Shown: piece by piece, positions 11,667 through 22,500 of the stretch
How the letters are laid out: each line of letters begins with the position of its first letter
How positions within the stretch are numbered: the first letter of the stretch is position 1
Source: Anastatus disparis
Taxonomy: Eukaryota; Arthropoda; Insecta; Hymenoptera; Eupelmidae
Direction: 5' to 3'
Assembly (NCBI GenBank): GCA_017163975.1
Contig: JAFFSR010000309.1
Span: 1,441,501-1,505,500, forward strand
Length of the DNA stretch: 64,000 nucleotides
The notes under the pieces: model-generated
Databases searched by the model: none
Told to the model about the DNA's origin: nothing
The model's input: only the letters and a program-made list of their open reading frames with translations
Translations under genes and position numbers: made by a program

Positions 11667-12188
11667 TTACGAATGATTTTGTGAGAGATAGAATAATTTC
11701 ATGAGTTTCACATTGTGCAGTGCACAGACAGTTTTATAAATTGGATTATGGTTTGTGCATATAGTAACACACTTAAAAGATGGGTTTGATGGATAGCCGT
11801 ATTGATTGATGTTATGATCAGAAAACTTGAATCGTAACAGCCATTTTCGTTTGAATTCATTCATAACAAAAATTTTAGTAGCATCATGTAAATATTCACA
11901 AAGTAAGTTTGCAATTTGAGAGTAGTCAAGCCCATCAGTATTCCAAGCTATCCCGTGATTATGTTTGAGGCGAATGTTTTCTTCTTGCAATTTGTCAGAG
12001 AGCCTTTTCCATGAAAAAGGTTTTTTGAATAGATGAAAGATGGGATCACCATTGTCGTTGAGAGGAATGACTGCCATTTCCTTTGGAACATATTCACTAC
12101 TCATTTGCTTAAAACCAATCATGTCTACCGCATATTCCATTTTGAAATGGAATCCTACTGAACGATGCGATTGTGTAAAATCATGCAA
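11667..12188 (-). CDS. Polinton late protein of unknown function, conserved
   Basis: An intact frame of 173 residues downstream of the capsid gene, overlapping its 3' end by 34 bp in another frame. I know no enzyme motif in it. The C-terminal half (DYSQIANLL..., then a basic KRKWLLRFKF segment, then two short Cys/His-containing strands and a final HNVKLMKLFYLS) is a recurrent feature of insect Polintons. A clear homologue, with matching HDA.K.FV and TLHNVRLMKKF strings, sits at 63276-63521. That recurrence next to capsid genes argues for a virion or assembly role, which is inference. Confidence 0.75.
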   Translation of the reverse strand: MHDFTQSHRSVGFHFKMEYAVDMIGFKQMSSEYVPKEMAVIPLNDNGDPIFHLFKKPFSWKRLSDKLQEENIRLKHNHGIAWNTDGLDYSQIANLLCEYLHDATKIFVMNEFKRKWLLRFKFSDHNINQYGYPSNPSFKCVTICTNHNPIYKTVCALHNVKLMKLFYLSQNHS

Positions 12189-13390
12189 TAAGCTGAAGTA
12201 TTAGCTGGAAAGTCAATTTTAGACTCAAATTCTAGACGTACATCGACAGGAGCGCTTTTTAGAGATTTGTTTTGTCGTGAACAGTGAATAACTACGAGTG
12301 GCTTAAAGTTGATAAACTGAGACTTTGTCAACAATGGCTGTGGATCTCTCCCATAAAAGCTTTTCTGAAAATTAGCAAACATATCATAGAGAATAGCAAA
12401 CAGATTCTTAGATATGTCAAGATTGAGATTTTTGTATGGATAATGTTGCGAATTCAAGAAAAGTCTCACATTACTAATATTACAGTGGTCAAAGTGACTA
12501 GCATTATTAGTTTTTGAACCTTTTTTTCCCGATTGTAATCCAAGAATCACGAAACGTGATTTCTCCAATTAATTTGAAGTTTTTACCGTCCAGACGGGTT
12601 TATTTGTTGTTAGAAGAAGAGAATATTGAAATAACTCCCAAAAACGAAAACTCATAGAAATAGGATTATCTTTGCCAATGAAATTTAACAGCTGAATTTT
12701 TTGTTTATCTGATGCAATAACATATGGCATTAACCACTCTATCTTTGATATTTTTATTTGATAATTTTCATATGTGGTTACATTGTTGGCTACAGTACCT
12801 TCCTGTATTATAGCATTCAGGTCATTTCTTGATCTTGTAAGAATGAGTTCATGCTTCATATTAACAACAATTTTCTTGTAATCTTTTGCAAAGCTTAAAA
12901 TCATACTTAGAGAGATAGAAACGTCAAAATTTCCATGATCATCTACAATTGTTTTGTTTCCTTCTTTAACACCAAGCCAGCCTGCATTTTCTAATGTTAC
13001 AGTCTGATTTGAATTAAATGAAGTGCATCCCTTCATGAGATTACTAAGACCAACATTTTTACTTTTATCTATCTCTATAGCATTAAGTTCATATCGAATT
13101 TTATCAAACAGAAGACAAATGCCATTGTTAACGAAATTAGTTTTAGTTAGTGCTTGTCCATCTGGTTTTTGTAATTTTCCACATATATGGATGTATCTAC
13201 ATGATGGTAAGAGGCATAAATCTTGATGCTTAGTAGAAATACGAATTTCATCACTGTTATTGAAACTTAATGTGGAGTATGGTTGATGTGTGTGAACCTC
13301 ATAATGAGCAATAGACTCATCGAATGCGACACCTGATTGAATGCTTAGAATGTTGTCTATTTTTCTGGAAGCAGCAGAGAATGATACAAT
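12158..13390 (-). pseudogene. MCP: Polinton major capsid protein (double jelly-roll), disrupted
   Basis: One frame runs about 410 codons, broken once by TAA at 12569-12571 where a glutamine codon is expected between KTSN and LEKSRF. The N-terminal part includes DNILSIQSGVAFDESIAHYE and HQDLCLLPS; the C-terminal part includes HYPYKNLNLDI and DVRLEFESKIDFP. This architecture is that of the conserved Polinton hexon-like major capsid protein. No ATG is obvious at the start; the frame opens directly after the stop of the upstream small ORF at 13391. It lies in a late block with the penton and protease genes. The assignment rests on remembered family similarity and context. Confidence 0.8.
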
Positions 13391-13537
13391 TTATCTTTTT
13401 CCACGTACTTTGAGACCTCTGCTTTTGAGAAACTGGATGCTCTTCTGTGTTAACGGTTTGAGCACCTTTGGACGACTGATGGTGGGTTGACATGATGGCT
13501 GACTTATATGCACACTTAAATTGTAAACGATTCCCAT
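13391..13537 (-). CDS. Small Polinton ORF between penton and capsid genes
   Basis: A 48-codon frame beginning MGIVYNLSVHISQP and ending in a basic KSRGLKVRGKR tail. Its ATG shares one base with the TGA of the penton gene (TGATG, 13535-13539), and the capsid frame opens right after its own TAA. The tight coupling suggests a genuine virus-style gene. Its function is unknown; the basic tail could bind nucleic acid, which is inference. Confidence 0.55.
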   Translation of the reverse strand: MGIVYNLSVHISQPSCQPTISRPKVLKPLTQKSIQFLKSRGLKVRGKR

Positions 13538-14226
13538 CATACAGATTTTATGTGAAGTCTAATAGTAATTTCCTCTCCTAGAAAATTCACTAAATTTCCG
13601 TCTTGATCAACGATTCGTATTTGAAGATGATCTTTACTCTTAACATTGAGTGGTAAATATATGACATGCGATGGAACTTCTATGATTTTATATCCTGGAG
13701 GAATTTTTGAGAAAAATTCATGAATCGTGTGAACTTTTTTGTCGTTGATATAAGCACCTGCAGTAATATTAGACTCTACTCTGAGTGCGTTTATTTTCAA
13801 TATCTCTATAGGTAAATCAGAGCTGTGATAAATGTTTTTATGAAGAACTCGACGAGTGAAACCGAAAAGACGGCCTATTGAATCGCGAGGTCTAAGATCT
13901 ATCTGATGACTGCAATAAATTTCACTTCTGAGAGTATTGTTGTTAGCTTTCAAGAAAAACTCGATTTCTTTAGATTCCAAATCTTTTTGCAAAAATTGAT
14001 TAGTAGCATCAATTTCATAACTGCCAGTATGAATAGTAATAATCTTTTCTCCGTTTATATAAAGTTTATTATTCGAATCGTCAACATTGGGAATCGAGTT
14101 GAATATTAAAAGTTCAACTAAACCCAAAACAAAATTCTTATGCTGTGGTAGTTCTATTGAAGGAAAATATTGCGCATCTGAGACAGAAGATTTGCCTAAA
14201 AGTCTCAAAGTGAAACCATCTCCCAT
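13537..14226 (-). CDS. Polinton minor capsid (penton-like, single jelly-roll) protein
   Basis: An intact 229-residue frame, one of the few unbroken genes of the element. The C-terminus (HVIYLPLNVKSKDHLQIRIV, then GEEITIRLHIKSV) is the conserved ending of Polinton penton-base homologues; the centre contains CSHQIDLRPRDSIGRLFGF. Predicted to form the capsid vertices together with the double jelly-roll capsid protein. Its stop overlaps the next ATG by one base. There is no signal peptide or membrane segment, as expected for an internal virion protein. Confidence 0.8.
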   Translation of the reverse strand: MGDGFTLRLLGKSSVSDAQYFPSIELPQHKNFVLGLVELLIFNSIPNVDDSNNKLYINGEKIITIHTGSYEIDATNQFLQKDLESKEIEFFLKANNNTLRSEIYCSHQIDLRPRDSIGRLFGFTRRVLHKNIYHSSDLPIEILKINALRVESNITAGAYINDKKVHTIHEFFSKIPPGYKIIEVPSHVIYLPLNVKSKDHLQIRIVDQDGNLVNFLGEEITIRLHIKSV

Positions 14227-14265
14227 GACTGTTTGAAACAGAATGATCCTGCTTGTCTGAAAACT

Positions 14266-14640
14266 CTTCTTTTATAGTCTTTCACACAAGAATTGAAGAC
14301 AATAATGTCAACAAATGAATGAGTCAAAATTCTGATATCTTTTATAGTTATATTTCACTTATTTCACGTTAAAATATAACATGAGATCTATAGGGGGTTT
14401 AAGATCACCGAAACTATGAAAATAAATCACTTTAGAACCTTGTTTTTGATAAAATACCCAGTAAGTGCCTTTGTTTTGAAAATCATCTAAGTTAACTATA
14501 GCAGATTCGTTATGCCATGGGCCATCAGAAGGTAGATTATTTCTTATTAAACACCTCAAAAATATGGGATTTGCATCATACGAGCATACTTCATAAGATC
14601 AAAGTCAGTCAGTGCACGATTTGGCAAAGTTAAATCGAAG
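14266..14640 (-). pseudogene. Adenain/Ulp1-type maturation protease, inactivated
   Basis: Pieces of a Polinton cysteine protease remain: ALTDFDLMKYARM, then after a frameshift near 14560 RNNLPSDGPWHNESAIVNLDD, GTYWVFY, and after a TAA at about 14359 YKRYQNFDSFIC followed by TGA and HYCLQFLCERL. In this family a histidine-tryptophan pair and a late cysteine form the active site. Here the expected His is Tyr (TYW) and a stop falls directly after a candidate cysteine. The enzyme would have processed capsid proteins. It sits between the PLA2-like and penton genes. Confidence 0.75.
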
Positions 14641-15425
14641 TTTTTTTTTTAACTTGACCATGACCAATATGAGGTTTTATAAATAATCCCATTCCAGTTT
14701 TATATGGTTAAAGATAAAGACCTTTTCCTAGAGAAATAGCTTACATAGTTTTATTATGCCTCTCACATTCTTCATAATTTTTCTGTGCAGCTTTATCCTC
14801 ATTTACTGCTTTAGCTATTCTAGCAGTTCCTTAAAACTGAGCACCAGTTGCACTTAGTGCTGCAAACAATGGTATGAGCAAAGGCAGAGCGCCACCTATT
14901 TTTGATGGAACAAGTAGAATACGTGAAATGATAATTTTTTTCTTACCGCCAACGATCTTAAGAGCATCACGTGCACCTTTTAGGGCGGACTGAATAACTT
15001 TGCAATAATGTTTACTTGGTTTTAATGATTTTTTACTTGCAGTTACTAATTTACTCAATTTCACACCCATTGCTGTCTTTCCTTTTAATTTCATAACATT
15101 TGCAACAACAAAAGCAGTTGCTTTTTCGCTAAGACTTGCATTTTTGGCTCCAACACGCTGCCAAGCTTTATCAGCGAGCTTCATGTCAGCTACTTTTCGA
15201 TCAGCATTTTTATCAGAATAAGATATGTCATGTTCTTTGCATGCTTGATCAAGTGAATTGATACCTGCATCACCTCTTTTTAGACGCTTTTTCAGTTTTG
15301 TTCCGGGACCACAATATTGATATCCAGGAATATGCAATTCAATAGGTAAGTTATTGATAACTTTATCAAGTAACCCTTTACCCTTAGAGTGCTCCTGTAA
15401 TTCGTGTACGAGTATCTCTCTTCGA
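14640..15425 (-). pseudogene. Parvovirus-type phospholipase A2-like protein, disrupted
   Basis: The uninterrupted part (14831-15337) starts at HIPGYQYCGPGTKL, the calcium-binding loop of VP1-type PLA2 domains, followed by KEHDISYS with the catalytic His-Asp pair. A Lys-rich helix and a hydrophobic stretch (PLLIPLFAAL) follow. In the same frame the reading continues upstream (ELQEHSKGKGLLDKVINNL, after a TGA) and downstream past a TAA at 14831 through VNEDKAAQKNYEEC and KGLYL repeats, with further stops. In parvoviruses this domain breaches endosomal membranes; the same role in Polinton virions is inference. It is divergently arranged with the ATPase gene. Confidence 0.85.
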
Positions 15426-16083
15426 GCACGTCAAACTTCCCGTCGCCAACTTTGATTTTGAGAAAACGAAAAGAAAAAAGCGACACGGAGAGTTACTTCC
15501 AGATAATATACGAGCAGTGTTCTGTGGCCCATCGAACTGTGGAAAAACTAATAGTTTATTGGCTCTAATTACACACCCTTATGACCTTAGATTTGAAAGT
15601 TTGTATGTACACTCTAAATCCTTAAATCGACCAAAATATTAATTTCTTTAAAAAGTTTTAGAACCAATTGAAGGTATATCATATCTACCGTTTCGTGAAC
15701 ATGCATCTGTAGTGTCTCCAGATGAAGCCCTACCTAATTCAATTATGATTTTTGACGATGTGGCTTGTGAGGAGCAGGATAACGTCAGAGCTTTTTTCTG
15801 TATGGGTAGACACAAAAGTGTAGATAGCTTTTATCTATGTCAGTCATATGCTCATATACCGAAACATCTCATCAGGGACAATATTAATTTGATGGTAATT
15901 TATCGTCAAGATGATGTTAATTTTAAACATATCTATGAAGACTATGTGAATACTGACTTAACTTTAGATGAATTTCGAAATCTTTGTACTGAATGCTGGA
16001 AGAATGACAAGTATGGATTTGTTGTTATTGACAAAGATAGAGCGATGAATGACGTTAGATATAGAAAAGGATTTTGCCATTAA
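15418..16083 (+). pseudogene. FtsK/HerA-type genome-packaging ATPase, disrupted
   Basis: The Walker A motif CGPSNCGKTN lies near 15520-15550 and Walker B IMIFDDV near 15738-15758, followed by SFYLCQSYAHIPKHLIRDN, where the glutamine is the likely sensor. The C-terminus YGFVVIDKD is typical of Polinton packaging ATPases. Two TAA codons near 15640-15650 interrupt the frame between the Walker motifs (RPKY-stop-FL-stop-KVLEP). No clear ATG is left; the frame is open from about 15370 and overlaps the 5' end of the opposing PLA2-like gene. It would pump DNA into capsids. Confidence 0.88.
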
Positions 16084-16164
16084 AAAGGAAGTATAAATCT
16101 TAATCTTTGCAGTTCGATTGTAGACAGCATCTTGTCATGATGCCTGACTTTAAGAAAGAAAAAA

Positions 16165-17076
16165 ATGTTCACAGCGAGCTTTTACGAACACGTGAGGCTA
16201 TCAAAAAAAAACTCTTTGTTAAAAAAGGAGAGAGATGATTTTAAAAAGGTTATTGGTGATACTTTAAAAGCAGTTATTACACCACTTAAAAAGCTTGTTG
16301 ATTCAACAACTGAAAGTGTGTCACATTCTAATCACATTTCAGCTATAGACAGTAACAGAAATTCGGCAAAAAAAATATTGAAATTCGATAAATCAAGTTA
16401 TATTGTAAACGATATTAATGACCAGGGTTCTGCGTTTGATAATAATGCTCCTAATGAGGATGATTTTTCTTCGATAAATAGCAGAATGAAGAATTCGTCA
16501 TCCAATTCCGCAAATTAATCATTCAAATCTATATATTCACCATTAGTGTCTGCGCATAAAAAAACTGAACCGACAGACTTTTTATCAATGCTAAATGGAA
16601 GTTGCAGCAAAATCGATAACATATACGGAATGGGAAAAGTCAGTGGGGTATACATGATGGGTGATTCATAAATTCGATTTGATGATAAAATAATAAAAGT
16701 GAAAGATTTAAGCTTTCCTAACAGTGGTCTAATGAAATTGCTTTTCAAAAAAGAACCAGATGATAATCTTTTAAGTACAACAGATCGCAAGAACTATCGC
16801 ATTATCCTGGAAGCAACAAATGCCCATAGAAAAAGACATAGCAAAAGTGAGAATATACCCTCTTTAAAGAGTAGAAAATATAAAAAAATTATAGCACTAT
16901 TGTTCTGCAGTGACTGCAGTAGAATGTCTACCAGCGTAGGAGGTCTCATACTAAAATATAAAATAGCAGAAAAGAATACTTCCATAGATCTAGTCTACTG
17001 GGATGATCCAAATGAGCTTGTCGAGAGACTACGATTATTGACGTACACAATTTTTAAATCAATAGTAGTAACATGA
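16165..17076 (+). pseudogene. Conserved Polinton protein (long accessory), disrupted
   Basis: A frame of about 303 codons with in-frame TAA at 16516 and 16669. The N-terminus is basic and helical (KKNSLLKKERDDFKKVIGD), the middle is Ser/Asn-rich, and the C-terminal half contains LLFKKEPDD, ILEATNAHRK, SRKYKKIIALLF and VYWDDPNELVERLRLL. The last block is widely found in insect Polintons; its function is unknown to me. It lies between the ATPase and the next accessory gene, ending with a stop-start overlap (ATGAG, 17073-17077). Confidence 0.72.
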
Positions 17077-17462
17077 GTCTCGATGTGTTTGGAAGAAAAC
17101 TTGAGGGCTCGCAAGTGAGCCGTGGTCCTCGAGGTATTGGATTCAATTTTACATCAGATGGTAATTTTGATTTAGAAAATAAGCGGCTTTGCAATATTGG
17201 AGAGGCTAATCATCCAAATGATGCGATTAGTTTGAATTCACTAAATAATATCCTACAGAAAGAAGTTGATTACTTATCTTCTAAAATTATAAAAGTTGCT
17301 AAAGCTATACAAGAATATGAGAACAAAGTTGAAATATATAAAGCAAAATAGACAAAAAATTAACTTATCTCTATGATATGATTCAACGAAATTTTGCAAG
17401 TATTGAATATATAATTAAAGAAATGAATAGACAATCGTATACTGCTAAAGTCGAAGTTTAAG
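17073..17462 (+). pseudogene. Conserved Polinton short accessory protein, frameshifted
   Basis: It starts MSLDVFGRKLEGSQVSRGPR, overlapping the previous stop (ATGAG), and runs 92 codons to 17351. After a one-base shift a second frame continues for about 35 codons (KKLTYLYDMIQRNFASIEYI) to a TAA at about 17460. The first part contains NKRLCNIGEANHPNDAISLN, then a predicted coiled coil. The Gly/Arg-rich start and trailing coiled coil could suit a fibre or virion protein, but that is speculation. Confidence 0.65.
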
Positions 17463-18380
17463 ATGGAAAGTAAAAGAGTAGTTGAAGAGCTACACAAGCC
17501 AGCACGTCGCAGGTACAGGCGAAGAAAATATGACATACGCGGATTAGATGAGACTTGGCAAGCTGACCTTGTAGAAATGATACCTTATTTTAAGGAAAAC
17601 AAAGGTTTTCGCTACTTACTAACTGTTATAGATATATTTTCAAATTATGCATGGGCTGTACCAGTTAAATCGAAAAGTGGCAATGATATTACTCTAGCCA
17701 TGAAGTCAATATTAAAACAAGGACAGGTACCATCGAATTTACAAACTGATTAAGGAAAAGAATTCTACAATTCAAACTTTCAGAATCTTATGAAAAAGTA
17801 CAAGATAAATCACTACTCTTCACATAGTAATCTTCATGCAAGTATATGTGAGCGCTTTAATAGAACTTTAAAAAATGCAATGTGGTTAGAATTCAGCAAA
17901 TAAGGAAGTTATTAATGGTTGGATATTCCGTCTGAGTTAGTGAAAGCATACAATTCAAGAAAACATCGGACAATAGGAATCGAGTCTGAAAACGTTACGA
18001 AAATAAATAAAAAAGAAATCAAGAAAAATTACCCAACTGAAAAAAGACCTGTGAAAAAACCAAAATATAAAGTAGGAGATAAAGTGCGAATAAGTAAGAT
18101 TAAACAAGTCTTTGAAAAAGGTTATACACCAAATTGGTCATCTGAAATTTTCACAATAGCAAGAGTTGTTAAAACCAATTCTATAACTTACCATGTTAAA
18201 GATTATTATGATAAACCCGTCTCTGGTGGCTTTTATGAAACGGAAATTCAAAAAACTATGTATCCAGAAATTTATTTAGTAGAAAAAGTTTCAAAGAAAA
18301 GTGGTAAACGTGTATATGTTAAGTGGTTAGGTCTAAGTAGCAAGCATAATAGTTGGATAGAAATGAGATTATTTGAATAA
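17463..18380 (+). pseudogene. INT: Polinton integrase (rve) with C-terminal chromodomain, disrupted
   Basis: The retroviral-type core is visible: DETWQADLVEM with the first Asp, NLQTD followed by a stop where LQTDQG is expected, and ASICERFNRTLKN with the Glu, completing the D-D-E triad. Next come KYKVGDKVRISK and GYTPNWSSEIFTI. The C-terminus YLVEKVSKKSGKRVYVKWLG...HNSWIE is a chromodomain. TAA codons at 17751, about 17901 and about 17913 break the gene. It would insert the element into chromosomes; the chromodomain may direct it to modified histones. A second partial copy lies at 63652-64000. Confidence 0.92.
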
Positions 18381-18653
18381 GCTAAGATGTATTTTACAAC
18401 GTATTTCAGTGTAATAAATAAAAAAGAAAAAATTTAATTTTATTATGTTCATTAATTTAAATTATGTATATATATTTTTACTATTAATATTTTCTTTTTA
18501 TGATTCAATGTAAATATAATAATTATAAGTGGTTGTGATAAATAAAAAAAATTTTATAATGTTTAATAATTTTCATTTATTCATGTATTCTTATTATGTA
18601 CAATTTACAATAAATAGTTCAAAAATAATTTTGATGAGTATATTTTATTTATT

Positions 18654-18959
18654 TTAAACCCGATCGAATTTAAAAGAAGATCCTCCCAGGTATATTGCAA
18701 TCAAACGGAGTTTATTTGCATTTTCACAGAGATTGTAGAAAAATTCTTTATCTCTTAGGATTGCAGATGAAATCTTCTCTGGTAAGAAGACTTGGAAGCT
18801 TTGGTCGAAATCTGCTACACCCTTGGCACCAAATCTTGTCTTGACTTGTTTCAGTGCAGTCACCATGTACTGCTGGTCTTTTTCTAAGTCTGTGACTTTT
18901 TTCCTTGGCAGGAAGTCGCTTCCAGCAATCTTGTTTAGTGCAGATAAATCCATTCTCAA
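18654..18959 (-). CDS. Small conserved Polinton protein next to PolB
   Basis: Intact, 101 residues, starting MRMDLSALNKIAGSDFLPRK. It has a helical N-terminal half with Lys/Glu and a C-terminal half with FQVFLPEKISSAIL and LRLIAIYLGGSSF. Small proteins with this layout commonly accompany PolB in insect Polintons. A single-stranded DNA-binding or replication-accessory role would suit, but nothing in the sequence proves it. It converges with the integrase gene; the 270-bp gap is AT-rich with AATAAA motifs usable as polyadenylation signals for both strands. Confidence 0.6.
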   Translation of the reverse strand: MRMDLSALNKIAGSDFLPRKKVTDLEKDQQYMVTALKQVKTRFGAKGVADFDQSFQVFLPEKISSAILRDKEFFYNLCENANKLRLIAIYLGGSSFKFDRV

Positions 18960-19062
18960 AACAAGAAAAAGTAAAAATATTAAAATTTCTGATAAAGAAA
19001 AATTTTGATGGAAAAAAATAATTTTTTTTTTGGTAAAAATAAATTGTGACTTACTTAAAAAG

Positions 19063-19551
19063 TTAGTCGATTTTAGATTTCGTTACGCAAGGTTGATCGT
19101 CCTCAAACTCTTCGATTACTTGAATGCGCTCCTGATCGTGGTCCGTTGGTTGATATAGCCCATTCCCTACTTCGATATCTGCCCTTTCCATTGCTACACG
19201 TAATATATCCTTTTTTTCTCCTTCCTGGGAACTTGCCCCCTCCATTGATGGATGCCAGTCATTCATGAACTCCTCTAAAACATCATACTTAATGATAATT
19301 TGTTTGCCTTCATAAAGTGTCATCCCCACTCGCTCTGCACTATTTTCATTGCTTACTTCATCTCTTCTCTCGATTTCCCTTTCTCTTTCATTCTCTGTAG
19401 CATCCATCTCCACTCGTGTATCTTCCCTCCTCATTTCTACCTCCCGCTCTTTTTCTTTTTTTTCAGCCGCCATTTTTCTTGCATATTCCTTCTTTGCTTC
19501 AAGTGCAGCTTGGGCCATCTGTATTTTTTCAATTTTATAATGTCCCCAATG
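19063..19551 (-). CDS. Highly charged Glu/Arg/Lys-rich protein or PolB C-terminal extension
   Basis: A frame of 151 residues from MAQAALEAKKEY at 19518, very rich in Glu, Arg and Lys for the first 60 residues (likely single long helix), then KQIIIKYDVLEEFMNDW and an acidic tail. It is in the same frame as PolB: upstream of its ATG the reading HWGHYKIEKIQ continues from the PolB C-terminus across one TAA at 19552. It may therefore be a separate gene or a tail of PolB. No domain is recognised. Confidence 0.5.
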   Translation of the reverse strand, partial: HWGHYKIEKIQMAQAALEAKKEYARKMAAEKKEKEREVEMRREDTRVEMDATENEREREIERRDEVSNENSAERVGMTLYEGKQIIIKYDVLEEFMNDWHPSMEGASSQEGEKKDILRVAMERADIEVGNGLYQPTDHDQERIQVIEEFEDDQPCVTKSKID

Positions 19552-22500
19552 TTAACTATCTGTACTATCAGGCAATAAAAATCTCTTATCATCGTGAGGA
19601 CTTTGAGCAATTTTTCTATGTTTTTCAGTTTGCACCGTGTGCAATTTTGAATGGATATTGCACTGTTCACGGTATAAATTAGTGAGATCCTGAAGGCAGC
19701 TTCGGTAATCCTCAAAAATAATTGATTTTTTAACAACACTGGATTTTATACCTTTGGCTTTCTTTATAACTTCTCCTCCATCGATTGAAATGCTATACAT
19801 TTTGCTTCGTAATCCTATAAATTCTGTCATTATCTTACCATTACATTCGTCTTTCATCAAACCCGGAACTTTCTTATCAACTCAAGGAATTTTGAGCGGA
19901 TTATTTTTTTCATAATCGGAAGTATCAAATTTATGTATGTCCTCTTTCATTATTTTGTACATGTCAACGTCCTCAACTTCGTATATGAGACTATCAATAT
20001 CTGTATACAAAAGTTTGCATTTGTCTCCAACTCGCTTTTTCATATACGAATAATGAAAATCGTAAACTAATGTTTTTGATAACTCTAAAATGCAAAATCC
20101 AACGTAAATTGGTTTCTCGATTGTTATGCTCGTTCTCTTCATTTGAATGGTAACCAAATTCTCATAAAAAATAGCACAGCTGTAAAAATTTGGTAAAGCT
20201 ATGCGTGCTTCTGCTCCATATCTACCAGTGAATTTATTTACCAATCAGACATCAACTCGAGACCGCTCTCGCTCAATGCACTTTCCATAGACAGCATTGA
20301 TTAACGATTTATAAAAAAGTTTTTCAAATTCGTTCTTAGCCTGCATTCTTTTTTGAGTATTCAATTCCAGATAAGGTTTGAGCCATGCCTCCTGCTTAAA
20401 ACTTAAAATTCTATGCACTTTTTTCAGTCGAAGCCCATTTTCCAACACTTGTCTAAGTGTTCGATAGTAAATAAAATACCTCTCCTTGTTCTTCAAAGTA
20501 GTGAGAAGTTTCTTTTGTTTCGAGCCATGTGGCGCACTATGCTCTGCGCAGAATGGAAAATCTCGATGTTTATCGTGTATTTCCTCAGAATACTCCAAAT
20601 CTAATTCAGCAATATATCCAATATCTAAATCTGGCGGTGCGTTATAAAGATTTGGATTCGCCTCATATTCTACCCATTTGAATTTTCCGACTGGCAAATA
20701 TTGAACCATTGCCCATCCATAGAGATTTTTAATATCAAAGTATATAAGTGTTTTCATTTTCTGTTATTCATCATATGAAGAGCCCATATATGGATTGTTC
20801 GTCTTGGCATAGCGATTACAGCATTGACTTATTCCTCCCCGAATACCTGCTTCAATGAACATCAACATATCTATATCTGTAAGAAGCTTCAGTTCTACTT
20901 TCGTCATTTTTAACGCTGCTAAAAATGTCAAGCCTGGAGATGTATAAAAGTGAGCTGGACATAAACCGTAAGCTTTGAGAGATGTTTCTCGAAAACTTTC
21001 AAATACATCTGTCAATAGTAAAACATCTGTTTTTAAGTATAAATCCGAATACTCGCCCAATGTCCTTATATTGAACTTACTCGAGACTTGAATAGCATGC
21101 TCATAGTCTTCATCAGCAATATGAGAATCGGTGAGTTGGTTATGAAACTGATTTTTCTCTGGCAATTTTGTAACTAATAATTTATCCAATCCATCTACAA
21201 ATCATATAGAAATATAGCTTTACGTTTGAGAAAATCAATTTTCTCATCTGTAAATCCATCAGTTCAAAACTCTTTTATCAATATCAGCACATTTTCCAAG
21301 TATGATGCAAGCTTTTCTAATGACGAAGGAAGAAAACGCCAATAATCTATGAATCCAAAACTTAGGTCACTGCCATCTATGTATTTTGTAAAAGAAATCT
21401 ATTTTTCCTTATTATGTAGCAATAGCGTAACACGTTCTCCTATCAATGAAGATGTGACTACCTTTTTCAAAATGAAGTGTGTATCGGAATTGAGGTTATG
21501 AAAAACCACAGGAATAAATTTTAAATACTTGTTATTCAAATTACATGAATTATGCACTGCACCTCTGAAACTAATGTAAAAAAATAGATAATTTTAAAAA
21601 ATTTGCATGATAAAGTAAATTTTTTTCATTGAAATTTAACTATAATTAATATTTTACCATCTTGTGATATGACAGTGATCTCGTACTGCGAGTTCTTCAT
21701 CACGGATTAGTTTTCGGTATATGTGACAAATGGTCGACCTCTGGAGAGATAATTTATCTAAATCCGTAAGTTTTAATGGTTTCGGATTCTCGTAGAGTTC
21801 ATCAATTTCCTCACTGATAGATTTTAATTCTTGAACAAACCATTGTGCAGAAGTCTATCCATCTTCGATATTTTTTCTATATGACTTATTAGCAGATAAG
21901 CTGTCATCAAAGCTACATTTCATATAATATTCTATGCTATATGCTTCATGAATTTGAAAGACAGTCTCATTCATTGTAGGCTTCAGTAAACTTTCAAAAT
22001 CAGCATAAATGATAAAAGAACTTTTTCGCTCTTATAATAATCTTCAAATTTCAGAATGTTGTTCTGAGAGTCAGGTAGATTAATTCGACAGTAATTAAAA
22101 TTTTTACAATCATTTTCATGAACTTGCAATCTTTCTTCATTATAAAAGACTCGTAAACATCTTTCACAATGGAATGATTTTACATGTGTCTTAGATAGTT
22201 GAGAACTCAAAAGACGAGACATGTTTTTCATCCAAACGTAGTGGTATTTAGGTAAACTCCAATCATCAGAATGATTATCTTTTTCATACTTATCGATGTA
22301 AAAGTCTTGGATAATGAGTTGATTGACATGCTTTTTCTTTTTTTCCGATGTAATGTGGCAAGGTGATACTTCAAACTTTTGTCAAAACTTCTTCAGCATG
22401 TATACATTTACTGAAATATTATTCAGTTCTTCAAACTTTGGAACATTTTTAAGTGTCACTGGAAATTCTATGTTATCAAATTTCAACTTGTTCTCATGTT

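Noticed and set aside
15292..15486. Separate 64-residue minus-strand gene upstream of the PLA2-like protein
   Set aside because: It is a shifted frame over the PLA2-like N-terminus and the opposing ATPase start; both of those frames carry recognisable motifs.
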